DNA of 64,000 bases from Tenrec ecaudatus (GCF_050624435.1 NC_134537.1:125154086-125218085); one strand, 5' to 3'. Positions 34,803-46,714 are shown, numbered from the stretch's first letter. Numbers and translations are program-made. Notes: a model not told the origin generated them from the letters alone.

Positions 34803-34983
34803 GGGGGGAGCGGGAGGGAGGGGAAAAAAGAGGACCTGATGCAAAGGGCTTAAGTGGAGAGCAAATGCTTTGCAAATGATTAGGGCAAAGAATGTACAGA
34901 TGTGCTTTATACAATTGATCTATGTATATGTATGGATTGTGATAAGAGTTGTATGAGCCCCTAATAAAATGTTTAAAAAAAAA
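34803..34983 (+). mobile_element. Family A 3' fragment with perfect 16-bp TSD
   Basis: The 181-bp insertion is flanked by 'gaaaaggaagcttaga' at 34787-34802 and 34984-34999. It is truncated close to the G-rich segment, keeping the conserved terminal ~150 bases and an A9 tail. Confidence 0.94.
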
Positions 34984-35254
34984 GAAAAGGAAGCTTAGAA
35001 AGCAGTCTCTCAGCTGGGAGGTGATATGAGACTCAGGAGCTAACTTGTGGATGAGACGTTTGTTAGATTCACAAAGGAATGTTGAAAGGCCAGCTGGATA
35101 TGGAAGTCGGGAATGACGGCTGGGCTGCTGATACACCGTTTGGAGTCATGAGACTCCACCAGGTGTTTAAAGTCATACTATGAAATGAGATCACCTAAGT
35201 AGTGAGTGTGGACAGGAAAGACTGCGGCAGCCTGAGCTTCAGGCATCCTCTCAA

Positions 35255-35550
35255 AAAGCCCAGACTCACTGCCATCAAGGCCACTTAAAGGACTCACAGC
35301 TGCACCATAGGACAGGCTGGAAGGGCTCCTGTGGGTTTCTGAGACTGTAACTCTTCTTTAAAAATCATTTTATTGGGGACTCCTAAAACAATCCATACAT
35401 CCAATGTCTCAAGCACATTTGTATACATGTTGCCATCATCCTTTTGAAAACATTTTCTTGACTGAAACTCGGGAGAATACTCCCCCATCTTTTTTCCTCA
35501 GAGTGGTTGGTGGTTTTGAACTGCTGACATGCAGACTGCAGCATAACTTG
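35255..35550 (-). mobile_element. AfroSINE, antisense, split by family A piece
   Basis: Left part 'cagactcactgccatcaagg ... gagactgtaact', right part 'tggttggtggttttgaactgctgac'. Between them (35354-35459) is a family A end in antisense ('aaatcattttattggggact'). Confidence 0.88.
35354..35459 (-). mobile_element. Family A 3' fragment, antisense, in AfroSINE
   Basis: A 106-bp terminal fragment. Flanks 'gactgtaactc' (35343-35353) and 'gactgaaactc' (35460-35470) form an 11-bp target duplication with one mismatch. Confidence 0.85.
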
Positions 35551-36325
35551 TAACCAAGTCTCCTTAGGAGAGGAGAATGGGACCAATTTATCAAAAGAGA
35601 AAAATGTTTGCAAGGTTGGAGAAGATTCTAGAACCAGTGTACTTTTTACCCTGGGGGTCAAGGAAAGCGTGTATTTGAAGAGTGATTATTTTTGTGGCAT
35701 GCTGGCAAGAAAAAAAGAGTGATACTTAGCAATTGAATTTGATCATGTAAAAGCAGCTCTGTTGAAGTGCTGAGACAATCCCCAAACAGAGTAAGAGACA
35801 AGAAGCACAGACCACCTTTTTGATGGAGTCCTCCACAAAGCAGAGAAGTAGCGCAAAAGTTGGAATAGAACGTATGGTCAAATTTGTTTGTGCAGCATTG
35901 CTGTTTTCTTTCTAAGATTGTAAATATGGAATTATACGCTAGTAGAAATAGGAGAGACATGGACACTCAGAGGAAATAATTGTAGGAATTATTCTACACA
36001 AGACTCTGTGCACAACGGTCAGGAACTGGTCTTAAGACCTAGCTGGCACCCATCATAACAAGAAGGAAGGGAAGGAGGCTGGTAGCGCTGGTATAAATAG
36101 CAGATGGCGATCTGTCATTACCCCTTCTTTGCTGTATTTAATTAAATAAAACAGTTCTTTGTCTTGAGAGTGTGGAGGAAAGATGACTACAAGAGGTGTG
36201 AAGAAGGGAGAAAAAGTGGAAATGTGGTCTCCGACAATGAATGAGCCAATTTACTGGGAAACTTGAAGGAGATCATCAGGCCAGTTAAGGGTCTCCTTGA
36301 AGGGTTAATCATAAGTTGAAGGCAG
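35551..36325. other. No recognised feature
   Basis: Unassigned, with a possible LTR-like 'taattaaataaaacagttct' near 36140. Confidence 0.35.
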
Positions 36326-36795
36326 TGTGGCAGTTACATAATCTGGTGTCAACCTGAGACTATTAAGCGTTAAAGGGTGGAGTTTAGCCTGTCAATCAGG
36401 TCACAGTTTGATGACCTCTTCTGGAGATGCTAAGGAGATAAATAGCTCACTGGAGGCCAGACCCTCACTCTCTTTCTGCTTCGTCTCCTGGAGCTGGAGG
36501 AGGCACATGGAAACCTCTGCCAGCAATGAGATGCTTCCACTGCCACTGGATCCTCAAGATTTTCCACCTCTGGACTGTGATCTTCCTGTATTCAGGGTCA
36601 TTGCATGTGTTGTGTGAGTCTGAAGAGGAATTTATGGACTGATATCAGACATATGGGCTAATATTGGACTTATGGACTTGATCTGGACTGGGCTTGGGTG
36701 TTTTCTCAATATACAATGGCTTTTTAATATAAAGCTCTTTCTTGCACATATGAGTGTCTCTGAATTTGTTTCTGTAGTCAACCCAGACTAATACA
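36326..36795 (+). mobile_element. LTR family B, solo
   Basis: TGTGGCAGTTACATAATC to CCCAGACTAATACA, 470 bp, closely related to 31776-32256. Flanks 'ggcag' and 'agcag' are a 5-bp target duplication with one mismatch. Confidence 0.82.
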
Positions 36796-37657
36796 AGCAG
36801 TCAGCACAGTTGTCTGTTAGTCTAATTGCTTTCTAGCCACTTTCTATCGCCTTCTTCTGGCTGAAGACCAAATAGATTTAAAGTTGGATTGAAACCGAAT
36901 TGGAGGGGGTTGAGAATGTATGCATGGGGCCGATTATCATAATGCATCAAGGAGTCTTGTCAGAGAAAGAGGTGAAATTCAACTTGTGAAGGTGAAAGAC
37001 TGGTAAGGCATGGTGGGTGGTAATGCGTTTGAGGTCCTGGTGGTGTTGAATAATTATTCAAGTAGGTGGTGGCCAGATCCAGGACCTGAAATTGAGTGGG
37101 TTTTCTTTTTCGGTTGTTATAGTTGTTTTGTTTGCAGGGGGCTTGTGATTTGTCATTTTATTTTTTTCCTTTGGTAAGAGGTGGAGATTTTGATCATGGC
37201 AAAGTTTAAGATAACATCATAGAAGTGGGTAGTTGAGGTGGGATAGTCATTTGAATTGAGAGGGTCAAGACCTATTTATTAAACAGATTATCCTTGTCAA
37301 TAACTTCTAATGTTCTTACACGTTTCCTAAAATTTATTTTTACAAACTATGAACATCTTGCACATATAAGTTGACCTCTAAAATATTTCATGTTAAGTTT
37401 AAATGATTACAAAAATGTAATTACTGACACATTATTTATACTGGCAATTCAAAATAAAGCCATGACTCCTGAATATATTCAATGGAATATAAATGTCATA
37501 CATACATTTTTAAAATGTACAAGAAAACAGAACGTAACATTGGTTCCTGCCCCGCCCCCACCCCGAAGTTGCATGTCCACTCTATTTCTCCATAGGATAT
37601 ATCCTAACATTATATATGTGTCAATTGTTGATTACCCTAATTCTTTGCAATATAAAT
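36796..37657. other. No recognised feature
   Basis: AT-rich unassigned sequence. Confidence 0.4.
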
Positions 37658-37855
37658 TCCCAGGTCCCTGGTGGCATATAGAGGGTACAATGATGAGCTG
37701 CTAACCAGAGGGCTGGTAATTTGGGTTCACCAGCCACTGAGAGGGAGAAAGATATGGCAGTCGATTTTGGTAAAGATTACAGCCATGGAAACCCTAAGGG
37801 GCAGTTCAGCTCTGTCCTTCAGGGGGACTTTAGGCAGAATCTACTGGACAAGGTA
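37658..37855 (+). mobile_element. AfroSINE, sense, near full length
   Basis: 'aggtccctggtggcatatag', 'aagattacagccatggaaac' and 'ggcagttcagctctgtcctt' in order. Well preserved. Confidence 0.92.
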
Positions 37856-38235
37856 GAGGATTCAGGGGTTTGTAAAAGGTGAGACAAGGCGAAAGCTTTG
37901 CTCTTTTTCCCGTAGAATTAGAGGGTAACTAAGAAAGAAGATACATTCTTCTACACAGTCACTCTTAGGTGGACTTGTTGATGCTTATCAGAACAGACTA
38001 TCTTCAAAACAGCTTTATAGTTCAAATAAATGCCTAGAGATTGGCAAGCGCTTGTTGCACACACACACTCATATGCCTAGGCATCAAAAGTGCTTTAATT
38101 ATCCTTCATAGTCATTAATCTTCCCAAATAACTCAATTTATTAAGAGGTCAAAAAAGTCAAAGGCCGATTTCCTACCCTCTCAAGAACACTGAAAGAAAG
38201 GGCACTATTTGAACTCAGTCAGTGACCCTCTCTGT
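37856..38235. other. No recognised feature
   Basis: Unassigned sequence. Confidence 0.4.
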
Positions 38236-38322
38236 AGTAATCAGGCTGAACTAGAAAACACTCGGGCACTAACCTCTCAGTTAGCTCAGTGCTTGCCCCA
38301 CAGCACCACGAGGGGTCCTTTC
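38236..38322 (-). mobile_element. AfroSINE head fragment, antisense
   Basis: 'cagcaccacgaggggtcct' at the right end is the reverse of the tRNA-like head; the rest is lost or degraded. Confidence 0.6.
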
Positions 38323-38545
38323 CTCAAACGCTGAATAACCTAATGGGGGAGAGTGTGCCGAAGCTTCTCAGAGCCATTAACACCCACTTCCTACATCTCT
38401 AAGGAAGGGATATAGTATGTAGTGCCTCAGCTTTCTTTAACAGGCCAGCATCCCAGGGTCTGTGAAATGCTTTGCAAAATTCTGGGTTGAAGAATAATCT
38501 AACTCCGTGTCAAAGGATGGCACTCTTAGTTCTACAATAATTTTG

Positions 38546-38548
<3 letters not shown>

Positions 38549-38584
<36 letters not shown>
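38549..38584. repeat. (AT)n microsatellite
   Basis: About 18 AT units, directly visible. Confidence 0.97.
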
Positions 38585-38587
<3 letters not shown>

Positions 38588-38624
38588 CATTCTACTTAAA
38601 TTTGCTGTATGTAGACCAAGAGGT

Positions 38625-39690
38625 AGTCATTTGAACAGAACAAGGTAACGTTCCGTGGTTTACAATCAGCAAAGGTGTATCAGGGCTGTATCCTTTCACC
38701 ATACTTATGCCATCTGTATGCTGAGCAGACTCCCAGAGGCTGCACTTTATGAAGAAGGCAGTGGCATCAGGGTCGGAGGAAGGCTCATTGATACTACAGA
38801 TGGCACAAAGTTGCTCACTGATAAAGAACATACTAGTCTTTCATATGGACTATAACTCAACATAAAAAAGCCCTCATAATTGGACTAATTAAGTAACATC
38901 ATGGTAAGTGTAAAAAAGGTTGACGCTCTCCAGGATTCCATTTTACTTTGAGCCCCAGTCAACACTCCTGGAAGCAGCAGTCAAGAAACGGAAATGTATC
39001 GCAACGGAAAAATCTGCTGCAAAAGACCTTTTCCAACATGGCCAAAAGGCAAGATGCCACTTTGAGAGCAAACGTCTGACTCATGCTACGGTATTCTCAC
39101 TCACGTCATATGCATGTGAAAACTGGAGAATAAACAAGGAAGAAGGGTTGATGTCTTTGATTCAGAGTGTTGGCAAAGAATATTGAATATATCAGGGGCT
39201 ACCAAAAAAATCTGTCTTGGAAGAAGGATGGCAAGACTTTAGCTCACTTATTTTAGACATGTTATCAGCAAGGCTCAATCTCTGGAGAGAAAAGCAGCAT
39301 GCTTGATAAAGTGCAAAAACAACAAAACCCCTCTTTGCCATCAAGTGGATGCCAACTCATAGTGATCCTATAGGACAGGGTAGAACTGCCTCTTTGGGTT
39401 TCTGAGACTACAACTTGATGGTTCTCCCGAGGTGCGATTAATGATTTTGAACTGCTGATCTTGATGATCGAAGGCCAGTGTATAACCACTATGCCACTGG
39501 GGCTCCTGGTAGTGTAGAGGATCCGAGAAAAAGAGGAAGACCTTCAATGAGATAGACTGACTGCAGCGGTGGGTTCAACCACAGCAAGGATGGTGACGGC
39601 ACGGGATCTGGCAGAGTTTCTTGCTGCTGTCCACAAAGTATCTATGAATCGGAACTGACTCAATGGCACCAAACAACAAATTCAAATATG
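38625..39690 (+). mobile_element. RTE LINE 3' half (RT C-terminus to 3' end), sense
   Basis: 38655-38855 reads as RTE RT ('GLRQGCILSP'-like context degraded to 'QQRCIRAVSFHH', 'ALYEEGSGIRVGGRLI'), then 'TLRANV ... ENWRI' blocks, and the terminal 'gaagaccttcaatgagatag ... tcggaactgactcaatggca'. Stops and shifts are frequent. An AfroSINE splits it at 39318-39508. Confidence 0.85.
39318..39508 (-). mobile_element. AfroSINE, antisense, nested in RTE
   Basis: 'tttgccatcaagtggatgcc', 'aactcatagtgatcctatag', 'aatgattttgaactgctgat' and 'atgccactggggctcc' in reverse order; RTE sequence on both sides. No clear target duplication. Confidence 0.9.
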
Positions 39691-39969
39691 TTTAATGCAT
39701 CACATTATTGTCAAAGAGAGGTCTAAGGTGGATAAGTATCTCAAGGAAACAAGTGAGACCTATTTGATGAAGAGGGATTATTCACAAATGACTGTACACT
39801 GGACTAGTCCCTTTCAAAGCATATTTTCTTCCATGCCCCTGCACTAATATAGACTTCAGTGACCCTTAACAAGTAAAGCAGAGGTTCAACATCTGGCTTA
39901 GAAAAAAAAGGGTAGATTTTAATCCTGAATGTTACCGGGGGTGGGATGGGATGGGGTGGGGTGGTGGTG

Positions 39970-40174
39970 GGGAATCACAGCCATTGAGTAGAATCCAACT
40001 CAAAGCAACCATATAAAGCAGAGAACTGCCCCTTTTGGAATTCTTGCGGTTCTAAATCTTTACTTGAGCACAAAGTCTCTGCTTGCTACTTCTGAGTGGC
40101 CGGTCGATTCAAACTACTAACTTTGTGATTAGCAGCCCACTCGTTACCAACCCACTATACCACCAGGAGGATTC
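39970..40174 (-). mobile_element. AfroSINE, antisense
   Basis: 'cagccattgagtagaatcca', 'ttcaaactactaactttgtg' and 'cactataccaccaggagga'. Confidence 0.88.
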
Positions 40175-41034
40175 CTCCTGAATATTTAGTACAAAAATCT
40201 ACCTCTAGCTACTATCTAAAATTCACTAGAACAATCACTTATTAAAAGTATTTAAGCAAATACTGCAAACTCTCTCACATATGCATTCTCTAAAAGTTTT
40301 AGGAAGTGCTTTATCAGATCCTCAGTCTTTTAAGTAAAATGATGAAAAGTTTGTTGTGAGAGTTTTAAATGACATAAACATGGCAGTAAGAAAAAAAGTT
40401 GTAAAGCAATCAGCTCCAGATAATTAGGCTTTAAATCTGCATTGAAAAGTGAAATCTAATGAGTCTAAGATGAATTCTACTACAGTGAGGACCAATAGAC
40501 AAAGGCTCAGATTCCTCTTCTTCTGTTAACTACTCTCAGGACAATTTCTTACTTTTCACTCTTCCATTAGAAAAGTGTTAGATTGTTAATTCCACGGAAT
40601 TACATCTGCAATGTAATCAGAATAATCCCAAAGTATCTGAAATGATGTAGAAACACTCGGTGCAGAATTTAAATACCACAAAGTCATAACTAAAGCTGTT
40701 TACAGGCTTTGTAGTAAAAACTAAAGATCATTCTGGTCACCATTTCCTGACAGTGCTTTCTAATTATTTCCCTTAATCTGAAGGATCACTTTATTCAAAT
40801 TAATGGAAAATGAAAGTTTACAAGTAAAAAGTAAAATATGCTAAAGATCATAGAAGAAAATTTCTAATATTTAGGAGATGGCATTATGTCCATCTCCTAG
40901 GGGGAACAAAAGAGCAATATAAATTTAGCTTAAAGGTATAAAATTGCTAGTCTACCATTGCACTTCCTGGGCATGTATTATAATAGAAGGCTTTTCCATT
41001 GGTATAAAAAGTACTACTTCTCATTGAGGATGCC
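40175..41034. other. Unique-looking AT-rich sequence
   Basis: About 860 bases without a gene or nameable repeat. Confidence 0.4.
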
Positions 41035-41247
41035 TACTAACTGCTGTCAAATCTATTCAGACTCAAAGTGACCCGGGAGGACAGGGTAGAACCGTGCCTG
41101 GGGGTTTCTGAGACTGTAACTCTGTGAGAGTAGATGCCTCATCTTTCTTTCTTGTAGCAGCTGGTGGTTTTAAACCGCTGACCTTGCAGTTAGTAGCCTC
41201 ATGCGTAAGCAGTCTGGATAGAAAGCTAACCACCTGGCCTAACACAT
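41035..41247 (-). mobile_element. AfroSINE, antisense
   Basis: 'ctactaactgctgtcaaatc', 'actcaaagtgacccgggagg', 'gtagcagctggtggttttaa' and 'aagctaaccacctggcct'. Confidence 0.85.
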
Positions 41248-42530
41248 TTGTTCCTATGTGGGACGTTTCTAAGATTAGGGTATTATACAAATAAGGGCTC
41301 TGGACAAAGTTATTAGACCTTGCTGTTGAAAGTAACTATATAGCAAAACCCTGCTCTCCGAACACAGTTACACACGAGGAAGAAAAAATACCCACATATT
41401 AAAAACCATACACTTAGGTACAAATATTGAGTTTTCTCCTAGAAATAGAATCTAGTTACTTTTAATCTAGATACAAACTTGACCAAGTCATTTTTTAAAC
41501 ATAGAACAAATAGAGAAATATAAGCTACTTGGCAGGCAGTTTTAGAAGCTAGGATAATGAAAACAAAAAAGCAGTCAGATTTATTTTAAAACCAGGTCTG
41601 AGGTAAAGATGGAGATGCAAATGCAGAAAGATTTCAGGCTATCACTGTACAATGATATGGTGCTGGGTCAAAGAATGGCTACAGTACATATTTGCTCATA
41701 TCCTGCAATACACCACCCACCTGTCAAGTTGACATTCTGTGGGGGATTGTATGTTACTGATCATGGATGCTGTATGTCACTGGTATTTTAAATATCAGCA
41801 AATTACCCATAGCGGCCATGACTCAGTGGAGCTTCCAGACTGAGCCAGAGGAGGAAGATCTAGCGATCTGCTTCAGGGAATTAGCTAATACAAACCGTAT
41901 GAATCACAGCAGAATGCTGCCCACCTGGACTGAAGCAGCATTTCCTTCTGTGATATGTGAGCCCAGGCCCACTCAATGAGAGCTAACAATATGTCCTACT
42001 GTATTTCGATGTAAGGACACATTTTAAGTATGCAGGAAAAATGTTATCCAATACATTAAAACATTTAAAATTAGTGTTATAGGTGCAAAAGTGTCCTAAA
42101 TACTGATGCATTAAATACCTCGTTCCTTCAGCATATAATGGACTTGAACATGTTATAACAAATATGTTTAAAAAACTGAAATGAATTTCTATTTTTGGTA
42201 CTGGAGATTGTCATTCCATATCCATTTGCAGTTACGTAACTGAGGACATTAGCTGGGTAATTCTGAAGGCTTTTTTCCAGGTCTGGAGTGCCAGGCTGGA
42301 AAGGGGTGCGACAATAAGGCTGACCTAAGAAATCCCTCTCAGGTCCTGAAGAGAGTGGCAGGAGGGGCAGCAGTATATTTGCCCTCGGATTAGAAGAGGT
42401 TAGACCAGAAAACCGTCAGGTCTGAAAAATGCGACAGCTAATTCTGATGTGGATCCAAAACACGCAGCTCTGTGCATATCCCCTTCTGCCACCATGGCCA
42501 CTTCCTTACCTGAGAGTATTGACTTGAGTA
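41248..42530. other. Unique-looking sequence
   Basis: About 1.3 kb; the part 41770-41980 has a slightly repeat-like look, but I cannot assign it. No gene. Confidence 0.35.
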
Positions 42531-42735
42531 ATTTTAGGAGCCCTCGTGGCATAGTGGTTACAATTTTGGCTGCTAACTCCAAGGTCAGCAATTCAAACCT
42601 ACCAGCCTTTCTTTGGTAGAAGGATGGGGCTTTCTACTTTCATAAAGAGTTAGTCTCTGAAACTCAAAGAAGCAGTTTTACCCTGTCCTACAGGGAGTCA
42701 GCAAAGATGCCATGACAGTGAGCTCCTGCCACTTC
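42531..42735 (+). mobile_element. AfroSINE, sense, well preserved
   Basis: 'ggagccctcgtggcatagtg', 'aaggtcagcaattcaaacct', 'taaagagttagtctctgaaa' and 'taccctgtcctacagggag'. One of the clearest heads in the window. Confidence 0.94.
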
Positions 42736-43558
42736 CTAATGGGAGGGGAGGCTCAGGCTCAGGCTCAGGGTTTTCCTAAGCAATCTGAAGACCACAGCTA
42801 AAACTGGTAGCACAGCAGTGCTTCCACATTAAAGGTAATAAATTAGTAACACAAAGTGGCACTCATTTTGCATTTGTCAAAATAAATATTTATATCAAAA
42901 AGTGACTCAATTTTAAGTATTAATACTTTTAAGTACAAAAGAAAAGGCATAATGGTATATTGAAATGGTAAAATCCATCCAGATGGTTTTATAGTATCTT
43001 GTTTAGAAAACCTTCCTTTAAATTCTAGTTCAGATATACATGAATTAAAAAATGACTTATTAACTCCCTCCCCAATTAGTAAATTTGTGATGAGAACTCT
43101 TTTCAAGACTAATGTCAAGGGACATGAAAAGTATCCATATTTTAAGATACCTTAAGTCACTCACTATAGATGAAAAAATTGCAGATATAGGCAGACAAGT
43201 GACCTGCATGAGGTCACAGATTATAGAGTCCACATCCCTGGTTTCCAGAGTAGAAGGCCTAGCCATTCTCCCCAGGAGCTGATGGTAGTTTGGGCAATTA
43301 TAGGAAAGGTAATTCCAAAATAATAGATCACTTAGAATACATTTTGAATGACATCAAATCCTAAGGTCTTGATTCAGAAAGAGCTGGAGAGCTGTGTAAG
43401 GATTTATACTAACTTCACAAATATTTTAGATTATTTCTGGGGTACCACATCTCTCTGGTTTACCTGAAAGACCCTAGCAGGCTCCTTTGCTGGCTCCCCT
43501 TTTAAAATGGATGCCTGTATGAGGACCTGCATCCTGGCAATAGAACAAGAGTTTGAAA
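42736..43558. other. No recognised feature
   Basis: Includes a short GGCTCA hexamer repeat (about 42750-42770), otherwise unassigned. Confidence 0.4.
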
Positions 43559-44148
43559 TTATGAACAAAAAGTTCAGCTGGGGGCGTGGAGCCCATCTGT
43601 AGGCAATTGGACATCCTCTTACCGAAGGGTTACAAGGAAGAGAAGAGACAGAGTGCAGTAGCGCACCAGTGAAACACAACATTCCTCTAATTCCCTAATG
43701 CGTCATCCCCCCACTATCATGATCCCAATTCCACCTTACAAATCCGACTAGACATGTAGACTGGTACAGATAAGAGCTTGCAACACAGGGCATCCAGTGC
43801 AGATATGCCCCTCAGGACCAATAATGAGAGTAGCGATACCAGGAGGGTAAGAGGAAGGTGGAGGGAGAAAGGGGGAGCCGATCACAATGATCTACATATA
43901 ACCCCCCTCCCTGGGGGAGGGACAACAGAAAAGTGGGTGAAGGGAGACAGCAGTCGGTATAAGATATGAAAAAAATATATAAATGATCAAGGGTTCAAGG
44001 GGGGGGATGTGTGATGAGCTGATACCAAGGACTCAATAAATGTTTTGAAAATGATGGCAACATATGTACAAATGTGCATTGCACAATAGACATATGTATG
44101 CATTGTGATGAGAGCTGTAAGAGCCCCCAATAAAATGATTGAAAAAAG
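43559..44148 (+). mobile_element. Family A copy, 5'-truncated
   Basis: 'gagcccatctgtaggcaatt' through 'cccccaataaaatgattgaa'. Middle and end present, with small internal deletions near 44030. Confidence 0.9.
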
Positions 44149-44401
44149 AAAATCTTCTAAAACTGATAGAGGATGATTAAAAAAAAAAACTCCCATTTAC
44201 CCACAGCATTTCTGGTAATAGAACAAGTTTTCACTTGAAATAATTAAATCTCCAGCCAGCCCACAGCTGGCAGACAATCCTGACTCATTCACTTTCCCAA
44301 TGTCCTAGGTGAGATTTCAGACAACTCACCAGTTCTCCCAAAACCCTCCCCCCTTTCCCCATCAGACCTCACCACTGCCAATCTTTATTGGGGAACTGGA
44401 G

Positions 44402-44602
44402 GTTATTAGCAAAGTTCTTGTGGTACAGTGGTTTTATGGTGGGTTGCATAATTGCAAGGTCAGCAGTTCGAAACCACCAGGCACTCCATGGGAAAAAGAT
44501 GGGGCTTTCTACTCCAGGAGCTAGTCTCAGAAACTCACAGTAGCTGTTCTATCCTGTCCGACAGTGTCACTATGAGTCAGAATCGACTCTGCAGTAGTGG
44601 GA
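44402..44602 (+). mobile_element. AfroSINE, sense
   Basis: 'cttgtggtacagtggtttta', 'aaggtcagcagttcgaaacc', 'tgtcactatgagtcagaatc' and tail. Confidence 0.92.
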
Positions 44603-44664
44603 TGAGTGAAGTGGCTGTTAGAACAATCTCCTGTTCTCCCCAAATGTAGGCCTCTCTCTGTATA

Positions 44665-44822
44665 TGTAGGAGCACTGGAAGCAGCGGTTGAGTAACTGTT
44701 GTACTACCAGAGGCAAGGTTGGCAGCTCAAACCCACCAGTTACTCCTTGAGAATGAGGAAGCTGTTACTGTAAAGAATTGTGGTGTCACTGAGGTGGAAT
44801 CAACTTGAAAGCAGTGGGTTTG
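44665..44822 (+). mobile_element. AfroSINE, sense, shortened
   Basis: 'ggagcactggaagcagcggt', 'ggcagctcaaacccaccagt', 'aagaattgtggtgtcactga' and 'gaatcaacttgaaagcagtg'; part of the middle is deleted. Confidence 0.85.
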
Positions 44823-45023
44823 GGGTCTGTAGCTACATCCCCACACACTCCAGAATTTAAGCACCACAAGGGCAGATATCTGTGGTGTTTGACACTCATC
44901 GCAATCTCCTAAGTTGCAGAGAGCTCAGCTTGGAGGGTTTTGTTGGCTCCAGGGCAGCAGTTTCCAGGCCTTTCTTTGCCGTGCAATTCAGTAGGCCAAA
45001 ATTGCTAATTTTTCAGTTAAGAA

Positions 45024-45268
45024 TCCAATACATAGGAACCCTGTTGGCAAGATCAGCAGTTTGAAACCATAAGCATCTCCAAGTAAGAAAGGTGAGGCTC
45101 TACTCCTGGAAAGAGTTAAGTCTCAGAAACCCATTGGGGCAGTTTTGCCCTGTTCTGACGTCACCATGAGCCAGAATCCTAGAGGGCAGTGAATTACCCA
45201 ATACAAACTCATTTCCGCCCTCTAGAGATGCTATGAGTCAGAATGGACGCATCGAATGTGATCCGGAG
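45024..45268 (+). mobile_element. AfroSINE, sense, with extra tail copy
   Basis: 'taggaaccctgttggcaaga', 'gtctcagaaacccattgggg', then tail 'gagccagaatcctagagggc'. A second tail-like piece, 'gatgctatgagtcagaatgg', follows at 45227. Confidence 0.85.
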
Positions 45269-45334
45269 TGCCTTCAAGTCCTTAATGAGAATGCTGCCCA
45301 GTTGATGCGGACGATGAACTGCCCTATGATTAGA

Positions 45335-45522
45335 GATTAAAAGAACCTTGGCGACAGAGTGCATTGGGCTGCTAACTGCAAAGTCAGCCGTTCAAAACCA
45401 CCAGCTGCTTTGATGGATAAAGATGAGGCTTCTGGTCCCATTAGTTAGTCTCGGAAACCCAGAGGGCATTTCTACTCTGTCCTAAAGAGTCACTGAGTCA
45501 GAAAAGACTTGATTGCAACATG
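45335..45522 (+). mobile_element. AfroSINE, sense
   Basis: 'gggctgctaactgcaaagtc', 'gttcaaaaccaccagctgct', 'ctactctgtcctaaagagtc' and 'aaaagacttgattgcaac'. Confidence 0.92.
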
Positions 45523-46383
45523 TTTTGTTTTTTTTCAGAACCTGCCTGCCTACTCAAGGATTTTACTCCTACAGTAACTAATTACCTCTCTAATGGAACA
45601 TGCCCATCAGCATACTAGCTCCTTAAAAATAAAAATCTTCCCTTACATAAATCTCCCTAAGCTAGTGTCTTCTGCTCCCTTTTACATCAAAATTTGATTT
45701 GTCTACATTACTCTCAAGTTTCCACTCCATTCTACTCACAATCGATTCCAACAAGAGCTTCATCACCCATATTAGCTGCTCAAATGGTCAATCTTCAGGT
45801 CTCATCTTACTTGATCTGCACTTCGATGAGTACACTTTCTTCTTACAAGTCTTCCGTTTCTGAGGTGCCAGCTTTTTTACCGGAGAGCTCTGACAAGGCT
45901 CCTTTTTCAAATAGTAAAGCAACCAAGACCCAATTCTCTCTCAAGAATCGACGGATGATCCATGAACCAGCAGCATAATCAGAAAATTCTGATCTTGTTA
46001 GAAATGCAGTCCAGTCTCCAAAGCAGGCCTAGGAATCACAAGCTGCGTTTTAACAAATCACCAGTGATTCATATGCACACTAAAAGTCGAAGTACGGATC
46101 TAATCACCTGAAGGATTTCAATCACGACTTTAAGCTTTCCGTTCAGGTGGGGAAAGTTTCCAAACAGTTATCTTCTGCCCCGTTTTCACCCCCAACTTTT
46201 GAGGTATACACAAAACCATACTGGATTCTACTAGATATTTGACATCTCAAGCCTAAAGGTAAACAGAAACTTATTTTCACCCCCCTCAGGTCAAAAATCT
46301 AAAACTTATCCCTGACTTCTCCTTGCCTCGGTCCCAAGCCAAGATCCTATTGGTTTTACCTTCTAAATAAACAAGGCTAACAT
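45523..46383. other. No recognised feature
   Basis: Unassigned sequence; open frame 45694-45978 has no recognisable domain. Confidence 0.4.
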
Positions 46384-46408
46384 GTGCTGCTTCAGCAGCA
46401 CATATAAC
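46384..46408 (+). ncRNA. Truncated U6 snRNA-like fragment (5' ~24 nt)
   Basis: 'gtgctgcttcagcagcacat' followed by 'ata' resembles the first two dozen bases of U6 snRNA (5' stem-loop) with a missing base and one substitution. It cannot be functional, since the rest of U6 and an upstream promoter are absent. It lies between near-identical flanks 'aaataaacaaggctaaca' and 'aaataaagctaaca'. A chance hairpin cannot be excluded. Confidence 0.45.
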
Positions 46409-46411
46409 AAA

Positions 46412-46594
46412 TAAAGCTAACAGACACACTGCCGTAGAGTCGATGTTGATTCACATGACCCTATAGGACAGGGTAGAGCTGCCCTTGTGAGTTTCTGAGG
46501 CTGGAACTCTTCACAGGAGTAGGCAGCCTTAGCTGTCTCCCTTGGAACAGCTGGTGGTTTCAAAGTGCTGACCTTGCAGTTAGGAGCCCTGGCG
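46412..46594 (-). mobile_element. AfroSINE, antisense
   Basis: 'acactgccgtagagtcgatg', 'gaccctataggacagggtag', 'gaacagctggtggtttcaaa' and 'gcagttaggagccctgg'. Well preserved. Confidence 0.93.
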
Positions 46595-46663
46595 TGTTCT
46601 GTGTTCCATTTATCCTGCATCTCTCGTTTCCCACTATCACCTGACATAGAGCTAGAAGACTGC

Positions 46664-46714
46664 TCTCTGGGGTCGCTGGGAGTCCGCATCGACTTGAGGG
46701 CAGTGAGTACAATC
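46664..46714 (+). mobile_element. AfroSINE tail fragment
   Basis: 'ggggtcgctgggagtccgca' and 'tcgacttgagggcagtgag' match only the tail. Confidence 0.65.

Noticed and set aside
46384-46404. Hairpin considered as a microRNA precursor
   Set aside because: The stem is 7 bp with a 4-base loop, far too short; the U6 5'-stem explanation fits better.
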